A stretch of DNA of 6,902 nt from Deltaproteobacteria bacterium (GTDB taxonomy: Bacteria; Desulfobacterota; Desulfobacteria; Desulfobacterales; C00003060). Location of the stretch: assembly GCA_003647435.1 (NCBI GenBank), contig QMMV01000111.1:1-6902 (forward strand). The letters are read 5' to 3'. The notes beneath the pieces were generated by a model that saw only the letters and a program-made list of their open reading frames with translations, searched no databases and was not told where the DNA came from. Positions 1-6,477 of the stretch are shown one piece after another. The position numbers were made by a program, and so were the translations under genes. Position 1 is the stretch's first letter, and each line of letters begins with the position of its first letter.

Positions 1-257
1 ACCCCTGCTCCTCTTTTGAGATAGTCACCACCAAATATAGCATTAACAAGTGTACTTTTCCCGGACTTGATAGAACCTACCACCGCAATCCGGATCGTCT
101 CCTCGCCCAGTTGCCTTTCAATCCGGGTTGTCGTTGACTTCCATCCCTCAAGTGAAGACAGGCCGGGGCACTCCATAGATAAAGCATTCTGAAGAACGAG
201 GCGAATATCGCCGTTGATACTCAGTAATCTCTTTTTAATATCGCTATACGTTTCCAC
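1..257 (-). CDS. Dynamin-family GTPase, N-terminal part (cut by left edge)
   Basis: Only the first 85 codons are in the window; the gene continues beyond position 1. Reading leftward from a GTG at 255-257, the product has a helical, charged N-terminus of about 55 residues, then a short beta strand (IRIAVVG) running into a P-loop, G61-SIKS-G66-K67-S68, followed by TLVNAIFGGDYLKRGAG. This order (helical lead-in, P-loop, LVNA, then a loop toward the G2 threonine) is typical of bacterial dynamin-like proteins, which bind GTP and often act on membranes. An in-frame TGA at 267-269 rules out a longer start. The GTG is the first plausible start, although no good ribosome binding site precedes it. It lies downstream of gap on the same strand but behind a terminator. 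The GTPase class is clear; the dynamin assignment is likely, but an Era-like or other P-loop GTPase cannot be excluded from this fragment. Confidence 0.75.
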   Translation of the reverse strand, partial: METYSDIKKRLLSINGDIRLVLQNALSMECPGLSSLEGWKSTTTRIERQLGEETIRIAVVGSIKSGKSTLVNAIFGGDYLKRGAG

Positions 258-361
258 GGCCGTCTGTCAGCTCAGCAGTGATGATCCTGGAAAAACCTTC
301 TGTGAGTGGTTTTTGGTAAACAAGATGGACTTCTTACGGAAGCGCCGGGAGTGTACAAACC

Positions 362-403
362 AAAAAAAGGGGATGATGAAAGTGCATCATCCCTTTTGTT
401 TTT
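362..403 (-). terminator. Intrinsic terminator downstream of gap
   Basis: GGGATGATG (370-378) pairs perfectly with CATCATCCC (385-393) around a 6-base loop (AAAGTG). The stem extends with a G-T pair and A-T pairs to about 366-397. Read on the minus strand it ends in a run of T (complement of 362-368), as expected for a terminator about 75 bases after the gap stop codon. A T-rich run also follows on the plus strand (394-403), so it could work in both directions, but no plus-strand gene ends here. An outer GTAC/GTAC pair (353-356 with 404-407) may lengthen the stem. Confidence 0.85.
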
Positions 404-474
404 GTACCCTTTATCGAGGAAATCTCTCACAGGTTGGTCCATTCTGCAAAGCATGGCACCAGACCAATGCTCTC

Positions 475-1719
475 TTAATCGAGCATAGAGGCAACGCTTA
501 GTGTTCGTTCTGCAAGCATATGGGTATATCCACCCATTTCGTTGTCATACCAGCCATACACGACAGCGGTAGTAACTGGAATCTCAATGGTTCCGGTACC
601 AAGGGAAGCCTCGATCTCCTTCGTATACCCCTCAATGGAACTTAGATCAAAAGAAACATTTCCGGCCCGCGTTTCAGTTTCCTTGCCTTCTATTATGGCT
701 GTGGCCAGAGGATGGCCAACAATATCTGAAGACACATTCTGCTCATCAGAAAATAAGAGATACCCTCTTTTTTCTCTGGCAGCAGCATCTTTATAGATCT
801 GATTAATAAGGTCGCGGGTTACAGGGTCTTTGGCGGGATCGCCCTGAATATTGAACACAACAATGGTTATCGAACCAGCTTTGGCGGGTATCCGCACGGA
901 TTCAGCCATAAAGCCAATTTTCTTTACTTCTGGAATAACCTGGGCAAGGGCTTTTGCAGCGCCGGTAGTCGTCAAAATAATGTTTTCGAAAACGCTCCTG
1001 TTGCGTCGCAGATCTGCATCGCCTGACTTTGGAGCCCGGTCGAGAACCACTTGAGAGCCTGTCACTGTGTGCACGGTGATCATCGAAATAGTCAAAATTT
1101 TTTGAAAGCCAAAATAATCTAAGATCGGCTTTACAATATGAGCTAAGCAGTTTGTCGTACAGGAAGCGTTTGAGATAATATTATGTTTACGCGGGTCGTA
1201 ATCAGCTTCATTGATGCCCATCAGACTCGTCACGGCATCTTCAGGTAGGGGTGTGGTTTTATCTTTTATTTTGAAAGGGGCGGATACAATTACCTTCCGG
1301 GCGCCAGCAGCCAGGTGTCCGCGCACAGATCCACCGGGTGTGTCCGGAGAAAGGGTTGGATCACGGAATTTCCCGGTCGTATCGACCACTACTTTGACTC
1401 CGTGAGATTTCCATGGGATTTCCTTAGGGTTGCGGGTTTCACGCAGGATAATCACAGGCAGGCCGTTGATCGTCATTGAGCCTGATTTCTCGTCCAGATT
1501 CTCAATTACCCGCTTTGCCTTGTAACCATACAAATAATTGTGAATAGTTCCGTATGTCGAATCTTTTTCGATGAATGTTGCCACATCTTCAAGGCTGGTC
1601 CCCACCTTGCGGCCGATATTTACCACAATCTTAGAAAACTTTTTTCTTTCAACATGCTGCCAGACAGAAAGTTTGCCGATACGCCCAAGACCATTGATTC
1701 CAAGTGCTTGATCTTTCAT
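475..1719 (-). CDS. gap: Glyceraldehyde-3-phosphate dehydrogenase, enlarged form
   Basis: The product catalyses the phosphorylating, reversible oxidation of glyceraldehyde 3-phosphate to 1,3-bisphosphoglycerate in glycolysis and gluconeogenesis (cytoplasm). Visible hallmarks are the N-terminal nucleotide-binding motif GINGLGRIG (residues 7-15), the active-site SNASCTTNC with catalytic Cys187, the partner His217 in ITVH, TTTGAAKA (250-257), the phosphate-contacting Arg276 and the C-terminal WYDNEMGGYTH (390-400). At 414 residues it is about 80 longer than the usual 330-340. The extra length lies in insertions near residues 58-82, 119-132, 150-165 and especially 340-385. The aspartate that follows 'VAIN' in NAD-specific enzymes is missing: here the sequence is VVNIGRKVG (32-40), so NADP use is possible (inference). 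The ATG start is supported by AAGGAGG (complement of 1729-1735) nine bases upstream. A terminator follows, so the gene is probably monocistronic. Confidence 0.95.
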   Translation of the reverse strand: MKDQALGINGLGRIGKLSVWQHVERKKFSKIVVNIGRKVGTSLEDVATFIEKDSTYGTIHNYLYGYKAKRVIENLDEKSGSMTINGLPVIILRETRNPKEIPWKSHGVKVVVDTTGKFRDPTLSPDTPGGSVRGHLAAGARKVIVSAPFKIKDKTTPLPEDAVTSLMGINEADYDPRKHNIISNASCTTNCLAHIVKPILDYFGFQKILTISMITVHTVTGSQVVLDRAPKSGDADLRRNRSVFENIILTTTGAAKALAQVIPEVKKIGFMAESVRIPAKAGSITIVVFNIQGDPAKDPVTRDLINQIYKDAAAREKRGYLLFSDEQNVSSDIVGHPLATAIIEGKETETRAGNVSFDLSSIEGYTKEIEASLGTGTIEIPVTTAVVYGWYDNEMGGYTHMLAERTLSVASMLD

Positions 1720-1728
1720 TCTGAAGAC

Positions 1729-1735
1729 CCTCCTT
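1729..1735 (-). promoter_or_regulatory. Ribosome binding site of gap
   Basis: On the minus strand AAGGAGG lies nine bases before the gap ATG. It is a near-perfect Shine-Dalgarno sequence and fixes the start. Confidence 0.85.
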
Positions 1736-1754
1736 TTTGGATACAGATTTTAGG

Positions 1755-1815
1755 GTTGCAACAATTGTATAAATTTGGCCTTATACTACAAACGGGCTCA
1801 CAAGAGCTTCAAGGA
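1755..1815 (-). promoter_or_regulatory. Possible gap promoter region
   Basis: On the minus strand, upstream of gap, TTGAAG is followed after 18 bases by TAGTAT. A second choice is TACAAT further downstream with only a weak -35 element. Both are partial matches to sigma-70 boxes and sit at a sensible distance from the start codon. This is a guess from consensus only. Confidence 0.3.
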
Positions 1816-1988
1816 CGGTTAAAGTAGACTTCCAACGGGTTTACATGGATTCCGATCTGATTGTGATGGAAGCGGGCATCTTTCAAAAAGCGAAATAGTT
1901 ACCGGCAATTTGGTTTTTGAAATCATCTGCGTCTATTTTTTAAAAGAGCTGAAGTGTTACGCGCCTTGAAAAAAGCCCGGGTTTGACC

Positions 1989-2191
1989 TTAACGGGCCGT
2001 TGCCCAAATCCCTTTTCGCTTGGTCTAAAACATTTTTTGACAAATCTAAGGCTTGCTACAGGCGATGTCAAAACTCGCCCTCCGGGCTCAAACAGTTGAC
2101 ATCGCTGATCTTCCGCTTCGCCAAGATTTGTTAGCAAAAAACGATTTAATGACCGCTCAAAGGAATTTTTGTTTGGGCAACGGCCCGTTAA
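1989..2191. repeat. 203-bp imperfect palindrome (MITE-like intergenic element)
   Basis: The ends are perfect 20-bp inverted repeats: TTAACGGGCCGTTGCCCAAA at 1989-2008 and its exact complement at 2172-2191. The arms continue to match imperfectly inward (shared blocks CCTTT, GGTC, TTTTTTG, ACAAATCT and GGC). They close with a perfect 10-bp pair, GCGATGTCAA (2062-2071) and TTGACATCGC (2096-2105), around a small GCCC-TCC-GGGC hairpin (2077-2087). Each end carries TTAA, which could be a target-site duplication or part of the repeat. It contains no transposase or convincing gene; the short open frames across it mirror each other because of the symmetry. It fits a non-autonomous mobile element or dispersed structured repeat. 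Whether other copies exist cannot be seen from this window. Confidence 0.75.
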
Positions 2192-2306
2192 CAGCCGAGC
2201 AAAAAGTTATTCTTATATTACAGCATGTTAAGGCCGACACCACTTAACTCAGTTTAGGGAGGCTTTTTCTGTTTGTCAAGCAGAATCGGCTGGACCCGTT
2301 TTTACC

Positions 2307-2335
2307 TTGATCTTTCAGCCTATTGCAGATATTTT
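2307..2335 (+). promoter_or_regulatory. Possible promoter of the glycan-transferase fusion gene
   Basis: TTGATC (2307-2312) and TATTTT (2330-2335) are separated by 17 bases, each matching four of six sigma-70 consensus positions, and lie about 50 bases before the start codon. A second candidate, TTGACT (2352-2357) with TACAAA (2373-2378), has a short 15-base spacer and would leave almost no leader. Consensus-based only. Confidence 0.3.
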
Positions 2336-2382
2336 GGCCCCGCCGGTCTTGTTGACTACATTAGGATTCGAATACAAAGAAA

Positions 2383-4254
2383 ATGTTAGAGCTAACTCCT
2401 TATCTTGTATTGCCGGCACTTTCTTTCGTGATTTGCCTTTTCTTAACACCGGTTGTTCGATGGACAGCCAGGCGATTGAGATTGGTGGAGGAACCGCGAA
2501 AAGACCGCTGGCATAAAAAGCCGACGCCAATGCTTGGCGGTATTGCAATTTACTGCGCTGCCGCCCTGCCTTTGTTGTGGTTTGCTGACCTTGGATCAAT
2601 CGCAAAACATCTGCATCTGCATTCTCCCGGGCCGGTCATTTTCTCCCCGACGGCTGTAGCCTGGCTCGGCATGACCTGCCTGTTTTTGCTTGGTTTATTT
2701 GACGATCTTACCTGTGTCGCACCACAGAACAAGTTGATCATCGAGATCATTGTAGCATCACTCGTGGCATTTCTTGGCTATCGCCTCCAGTGGGTTTCAT
2801 CGCTGACAGTTGATACCATGCTTACCATCGTCTGGATCGTAGGCATAACCAATGCCACTAATATGTTGGACAACATGGACGGGTTGTGTACAGGGATCAG
2901 CCTGATTGCTGCTGTTTTTTTCTCGTTGATTCTTTATACTACTGCATCTGCCGAGATGCTAAAAATCGCACTTTTACTGGCAGGGGCCCTTGGCGCCTTT
3001 TTGATATACAACTTCTATCCCGCCTCTATCTTCATGGGAGATTCTGGTAGCCTCCCTCTCGGATTTGCCCTTGCGATCCTGTGCTTGCACCCCATCAGTA
3101 GATCTGTAGATTTCAGTATTTCCCTTTATGCAGTTCCAATCCTTGTGCTCCTTGTTCCTATCTTTGACACTGCTCTGGTTACATCGATCCGTCTGTTGAG
3201 TGGACGAAAACCGTCTATCGGGGGGAAAGACCATACTTCGCACCGCCTGGTACTTATGGGATTAAGTGAGAGGAGGTCAGTATTCTGGCTCTATGCAATC
3301 GGTTCCCTGTCTGGACTTGCGGCTATTTTCGTTCAGCAACACGACGACCTTGCTGCGCCTGCGGTCATCATTCCACTTTTTGTGTCTGTAACCCTCATGG
3401 GTGTTTATCTTGCTCAGATCAAAGTCTATCCAGAAAAAGACCTCTGTCTGTTACGCAGCAGCCGTTTTACTCCATTGCTCAAGCAGGTTGCGTACAAACG
3501 CCAGTTATTCCACGTGACATTCGACCTCGTCCTCGTCTCTTTTTCCTATTACCTGTCCTACAGGCTCCGTTTCGGTTTCACAGGCCAGTTCGGCACCTAT
3601 TTCCAGACTTTTTTGTCATCCCTGCCAGCCATAATCATATGCAAATTAGCCGCGTTTTACTCAACAGGCATATACAAGGGAATGTGGCGCTACATCGCAT
3701 TGAGCGATGTTTTTGTGTATCTCAAGGCAACGCTTTTGGGCACGCTCCTCTCCCTGGCAGCCGTAACGTATGTTTATCGCTTCTCTTCTTTTTCAAAAGG
3801 TGTATTTATCATTGACTGGTTTCTGACAACTGCTTTTTTGGTTGGCTTTCGCCTTTCCTTCAGGTTTTTCAGGGAAGTTATGAAACGTAAGACTGCTGAA
3901 GGAGAGAATGTTCTCATATATGGTGCCGGCCAGGGTGGCCAGCTGGTGTTAAGAGAGATATTGGACAACAGGCACTTGTTTCTAAGGCCGGTAGGGTTCA
4001 TTGATGATGATACGATGAAAGTGGGAAAGCGTCTCCTCGGTTATCCGATAATGGGAACTGGAACAGAGCTTGAGCAGGTCCTGAAAAAGCATGCAATATC
4101 CGGGGTAATTATCTCGTGCCGTCGCATGAATGAGGTAAATGAGAAAAAACTTGTGGAAACCTGCAGCAGGGAGGGAATTTTTCTGAAGCGTTTCGTTATC
4201 GGCTTAGAGGACGTCCATCTTTTGAAAAAGGTAGTCAGAGAAAAGGAAGCGTGA
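2383..4254 (+). CDS. WecA/TagO-type polyprenyl-phosphate sugar-1-phosphate transferase fused to FlaA1/CapD-type membrane and nucleotide-binding domain
   Basis: The first ~345 residues are a multi-spanning membrane enzyme of the MraY/WecA family, which moves a sugar-1-phosphate from a UDP-sugar to a lipid phosphate and so starts lipid-linked glycan synthesis. Visible motifs are KPTPMLGG (46-53), the metal-binding DD (107-108), NATNMLDNMDGL (157-168), FMGDSGS (217-223) and the cytoplasmic KDHTSHRL (282-289). After a short linker, residues ~365-500 contain about four more membrane segments, followed by a Rossmann-like domain starting VLIYGAGQGGQ (510-520) with PVGFIDDD (536-543). This half resembles the N-terminal part of FlaA1/CapD/WbpM proteins but stops before the catalytic short-chain dehydratase domain, so it is unlikely to modify a nucleotide sugar itself. 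The ATG has only a weak purine-rich site before it, yet the first membrane helix begins right after it. The exact sugar substrate is unknown; WecA-like GlcNAc-1-phosphate transfer is the best guess. Confidence 0.88.
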   Translation: MLELTPYLVLPALSFVICLFLTPVVRWTARRLRLVEEPRKDRWHKKPTPMLGGIAIYCAAALPLLWFADLGSIAKHLHLHSPGPVIFSPTAVAWLGMTCLFLLGLFDDLTCVAPQNKLIIEIIVASLVAFLGYRLQWVSSLTVDTMLTIVWIVGITNATNMLDNMDGLCTGISLIAAVFFSLILYTTASAEMLKIALLLAGALGAFLIYNFYPASIFMGDSGSLPLGFALAILCLHPISRSVDFSISLYAVPILVLLVPIFDTALVTSIRLLSGRKPSIGGKDHTSHRLVLMGLSERRSVFWLYAIGSLSGLAAIFVQQHDDLAAPAVIIPLFVSVTLMGVYLAQIKVYPEKDLCLLRSSRFTPLLKQVAYKRQLFHVTFDLVLVSFSYYLSYRLRFGFTGQFGTYFQTFLSSLPAIIICKLAAFYSTGIYKGMWRYIALSDVFVYLKATLLGTLLSLAAVTYVYRFSSFSKGVFIIDWFLTTAFLVGFRLSFRFFREVMKRKTAEGENVLIYGAGQGGQLVLREILDNRHLFLRPVGFIDDDTMKVGKRLLGYPIMGTGTELEQVLKKHAISGVIISCRRMNEVNEKKLVETCSREGIFLKRFVIGLEDVHLLKKVVREKEA

Positions 4255-4268
4255 GAATTTAGATAACT

Positions 4269-4313
4269 GTTCACGGGTTCAGGGTGATAACCTTTGAACA
4301 TGAAATGGTGAAC
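4269..4313 (+). other. Nested stem-loop in the gap before tsaD
   Basis: GTTCAC (4269-4274) pairs with GTGAAC (4308-4313). Inside, GTTC-A-GGGT (4277-4285) pairs with ACCT-TT-GAAC (4290-4299), with one bulge and a GATA loop. No T-run follows, so it does not look like a standard terminator. It could be an RNA-processing or pausing structure, or chance. Confidence 0.4.
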
Positions 4314-4363
4314 CTTTCTTCAGGATTCAGAGATTGAGTGAAGAGAAAGGCAGGATCCCTGAT

Positions 4364-5359
4364 ATGATGGTGCTCGGGATAGAGACATCCTGCGACGAAA
4401 CGGCTGCTGCTGTGGTATCTTCCGGCAGGCACATATTATCAAATGTGGTTTGGTCCCAGATAGCGATTCACCACCCTTATGGTGGTGTGGTACCGGAACT
4501 TGCCTCTCGAAAACACGTGGAAAAGATCGTTCCTGTGGTTGAAAAAGCTCTTTCCCGCGCCGGCAAAGAGCCGACCGACTTAGATGGCGTTGCTGTCACA
4601 TGCGGTCCCGGTTTAATAGGAGCGCTTCTGGTTGGGGTATCTTTTGCCAAGGCCTTTGCCTATTCCTGCCAGTTACCCCTTGTAGGCGTAAACCACCTCG
4701 AGGGCCACCTTGCTGCTGTTTATCTGGCACCTGAGCCCCCGCCTTTTCCGTTTGTCGCCCTGCTTGTCTCTGGAGGCCATACCAACCTTTACTATGTCCT
4801 TGAACCTACTTTATTTGAACATATGGGCCAGACGCGCGATGACGCAGCAGGAGAGGCCTTTGACAAAGTGGCAAAGATGCTTGGTCTTGGTTATCCGGGG
4901 GGGCCTGCTATTGATGATCTTTCCAGACAGGGAGATCCAAACCGGATACGCTTCCCCAGGGCGCTGCTCAACAGCGCAGGATTTGATTTCAGCTTCAGCG
5001 GAATCAAGACCGCCGTCGCTCGATATGTCGACTCACAACAGGGGTGCCTGAGTATCGAAGACATTGCAGCCGGGTTTCAAGAAGCCGTAGTCGATGTGCT
5101 GGTTCAAAAGGCAATGCTTGCAGTACAAACAAAAAAAAGTAAGCATCTCGCCGTCGTTGGAGGGGTGGCATCCAACAGCAGGCTCAGGATACGCGTCAAG
5201 GAAGAAGCCGTCCGCGCTGGTGTCTCGGTTCATATTCCAAGGCCCGAGCTTTGTACTGACAACGCTGCCATGGTAGCCGCCGTAGGGTATCATTACCTGC
5301 GTCAGGGAAAATACTCGGGGCTGAATCTTGACGCTTACTCGAAGGTGGCAAATTGTTAG
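4364..5359 (+). CDS. tsaD: tRNA N6-threonylcarbamoyladenosine synthase subunit TsaD
   Basis: TsaD (older names Gcp, YgjD) transfers the threonylcarbamoyl group from TC-AMP to A37 of ANN-decoding tRNAs, working with TsaB and TsaE in bacteria. The product starts MMVLGIETSCDETAAAVV, the family signature. It has the metal-binding NHLEGHLAA with His111 and His115, SGGHT (136-140), the GEAFDKVAKMLGLGYPGGP stretch (about 163-181), FSFSGIKTA, GGVASNSRLR and the C-terminal CTDNAAM whose Asp299 completes the metal site. At 331 residues it matches the usual length. I chose the ATG at 4364 because family members begin directly before VLGIETSCDET. The frame is open back to a TTG at 4334, giving ten extra residues (SEEKGRIPD-like) that are not expected; the ATG at 4367 is also possible. 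It follows the glycan gene by about 110 bases and may share its transcript. The fold and function assignment is secure. Confidence 0.96.
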   Translation: MMVLGIETSCDETAAAVVSSGRHILSNVVWSQIAIHHPYGGVVPELASRKHVEKIVPVVEKALSRAGKEPTDLDGVAVTCGPGLIGALLVGVSFAKAFAYSCQLPLVGVNHLEGHLAAVYLAPEPPPFPFVALLVSGGHTNLYYVLEPTLFEHMGQTRDDAAGEAFDKVAKMLGLGYPGGPAIDDLSRQGDPNRIRFPRALLNSAGFDFSFSGIKTAVARYVDSQQGCLSIEDIAAGFQEAVVDVLVQKAMLAVQTKKSKHLAVVGGVASNSRLRIRVKEEAVRAGVSVHIPRPELCTDNAAMVAAVGYHYLRQGKYSGLNLDAYSKVANC

Positions 5360-5365
5360 ATCGAA

Positions 5366-5421
5366 CGTATCACTTTAGCCCTTTCAAAAAACGAACATTT
5401 TCAGAAACCTAAACTGATACG
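5366..5421 (+). other. Stem-loop just after tsaD
   Basis: Bases 5366-5378 (CGTATCACTTTAG) pair with 5409-5421 at 12 of 13 positions, and TTTC (5382-5385) with GAAA (5404-5407) continues the stem after small bulges. It begins seven bases past the tsaD stop and lies before the likely rpsB promoter, so it may mark the 3' end of the tsaD transcript. There is no T-run after it, so it is not a classical intrinsic terminator. Confidence 0.5.
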
Positions 5422-5435
5422 ATTGAACGTACCCA

Positions 5436-5464
5436 TTGATTCTGTGGAATCGAGGTTGTAAATT
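5436..5464 (+). promoter_or_regulatory. Possible rpsB-tsf promoter
   Basis: TTGATT (5436-5441) and TAAATT (5459-5464) are spaced by 17 bases, each matching four of six sigma-70 consensus positions. The spacer includes a small GATTC-TGTG-GAATC inverted repeat. Transcription from here would give a leader of roughly 120 bases before rpsB. Confidence 0.35.
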
Positions 5465-5470
5465 TCAAAA

Positions 5471-5593
5471 AACTGTGTTAGTAGGTTCAATCTAATTTCG
5501 CACGTCCTTGGACCTTTTCTCAGGTGCTCTCACGGGGGTAGAGGGAAGGGAAGAGAAGGGCGGAGGCACAACCAGAACCAGGGAGGAGTGGAT
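5471..5593 (+). promoter_or_regulatory. Leader of rpsB with a purine-rich tract
   Basis: The region before rpsB contains a tract at 5534-5566 that is almost all G and A, with several Shine-Dalgarno-like pieces, followed by the true site GGGAGGAG (5581-5588). GTCC-TT-GGAC at about 5502-5511 can form a small hairpin, and GGTGC (5523-5527) could pair with GCAC (5566-5569) near the end of the purine tract. S2 is known to repress its own operon in some bacteria through the leader; whether this leader does so is inference. Confidence 0.35.
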
Positions 5594-6475
5594 ATGTCTT
5601 ATGTTACGATGAAGCAACTGCTGGAGGCCGGAGTCCATTTCGGCCATCAAACCAGGCGGTGGAACCCTAAGATGAAGCCGTACATCTTTGGTGCACGTAA
5701 TGGAATCTATATTATAGATCTCCAGCAGACGGTTAAGCTGTTCAAGAAGGCTTATGAATTTATTGTAGACGTGGTTGCTAATGGTGGATCGGTTCTTTTT
5801 GTTGGAACAAAAAAACAGGCACGGGAATCCATTTATGAAGAGGCTAACCGTTGTGAAATGTTCTATGTGCACAATCGCTGGCTGGGCGGGATGCTGACAA
5901 ATTTTCAGACGATAAGAAAGGGAATCGAAAGGCTTGAATATCTGTCGCGAATAAGCGCAGATGGAACAATAAATCAGTTTCCCAAAAAAGAAATGCTGAA
6001 GCTTGAAAAAGAAAGAGTCAAACTTGACAATAACCTGGGCGGCATTCGTAACATGGCCGCCATTCCCAGCACCTTGTTTGTTGTAGATACCAAGAATGAA
6101 AACATTGCAGTCCGTGAGGCCAGGCGCCTTGGTATCCCTATTGTTGCAATCGTAGATACCAATTGTGACCCAGATGAGATAGATTACATCATCCCTGGCA
6201 ATGACGATGCTATACGCGCAATCCGGCTCATTACTTCCAAAATAGCCGATGCGTGTATTGAAGGGCGCCAGCAGATGGAAGAACGTCTCAGGGCGGAGGC
6301 AGACAAAGCGGCTGAAGAGGCTCCGGCCCGCGAAGCAGAGGCACAAAAGAAAGTTGTGCAAAAAACCTCTAGAACAGATAGCACAAAAGGACATGTCGAG
6401 GAAGTGATTAGAAAAAAAACGGCTCCACCTGACAATGCAGAGGCGGATGTGTCCGGGGAGATAAAAGAGGAGTGA
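5594..6475 (+). CDS. rpsB: Small-subunit ribosomal protein S2
   Basis: S2 binds the 16S rRNA on the back of the 30S subunit, joins late in assembly and helps recruit S1. The sequence is a textbook match: MSYVTMKQLLEAGVHFGHQTRRWNPKMKPYIFG at the N-terminus, then GIYIIDLQQT, FVGTKKQA, RWLGGMLTNF and the coiled-coil region (about 104-150), followed by NLGGIRNMAAIP, FVVDTKNE, AIVDTNCDPD and YIIPGNDDAIRAI. At 293 residues it is longer than the ~241 of E. coli, because of a charged, low-complexity C-terminal tail (about residues 232-293, rich in Ala, Glu, Lys) that is probably disordered. The ATG at 5594 is chosen because GGAGG lies seven bases upstream; the in-frame GTG at 5588 overlaps that site. 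tsf follows two bases after the stop, the classic rpsB-tsf operon. Confidence 0.98.
   Translation: MSYVTMKQLLEAGVHFGHQTRRWNPKMKPYIFGARNGIYIIDLQQTVKLFKKAYEFIVDVVANGGSVLFVGTKKQARESIYEEANRCEMFYVHNRWLGGMLTNFQTIRKGIERLEYLSRISADGTINQFPKKEMLKLEKERVKLDNNLGGIRNMAAIPSTLFVVDTKNENIAVREARRLGIPIVAIVDTNCDPDEIDYIIPGNDDAIRAIRLITSKIADACIEGRQQMEERLRAEADKAAEEAPAREAEAQKKVVQKTSRTDSTKGHVEEVIRKKTAPPDNAEADVSGEIKEE
6467..6472 (+). promoter_or_regulatory. Ribosome binding site of tsf
   Basis: GAGGAG lies inside the last codons of rpsB, five bases before the ATG at 6478. A tandem ATG at 6475 overlaps the rpsB stop in the same frame but would leave only two bases of spacing, so 6478 is preferred. The arrangement suggests translational coupling. 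Confidence 0.8.
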
Positions 6476-6477
6476 TG

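Larger units (their letters stand above)
1720..2382. other. Divergent intergenic region between gap and the glycan gene
   Basis: About 660 bases with no convincing gene. The parts next to the genes hold the gap ribosome binding site and weak promoter-like boxes on each side, and the centre is the long palindrome. The stretches 1820-1988 and 2192-2300 show nothing I recognise; short open frames there have no ribosome binding site and no familiar sequence. Confidence 0.8.

Noticed and set aside
214..501. Plus-strand open frame of 95 codons over the terminator and the end of gap
   Set aside because: It runs through the terminator hairpin and antisense gap sequence, with no ribosome binding site or known motif.
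1845..1898. An 18-codon plus-strand frame (MDSDLIVMEAGIFQKAK) in the intergenic region
   Set aside because: Too short, no ribosome binding site, and the upstream frame is closed by a stop at 1770; no similarity recognised.
1966..1985. A-run followed by CCCGGG, looking like a terminator on the minus strand
   Set aside because: The CCCGGG palindrome has no loop and no extended stem, and no minus-strand gene ends nearby.
1940..2247. Two overlapping small open frames (minus 1940-2137 and plus 2053-2247) across the palindrome
   Set aside because: They arise from the symmetric repeat, have no good ribosome binding site and no recognisable protein sequence.
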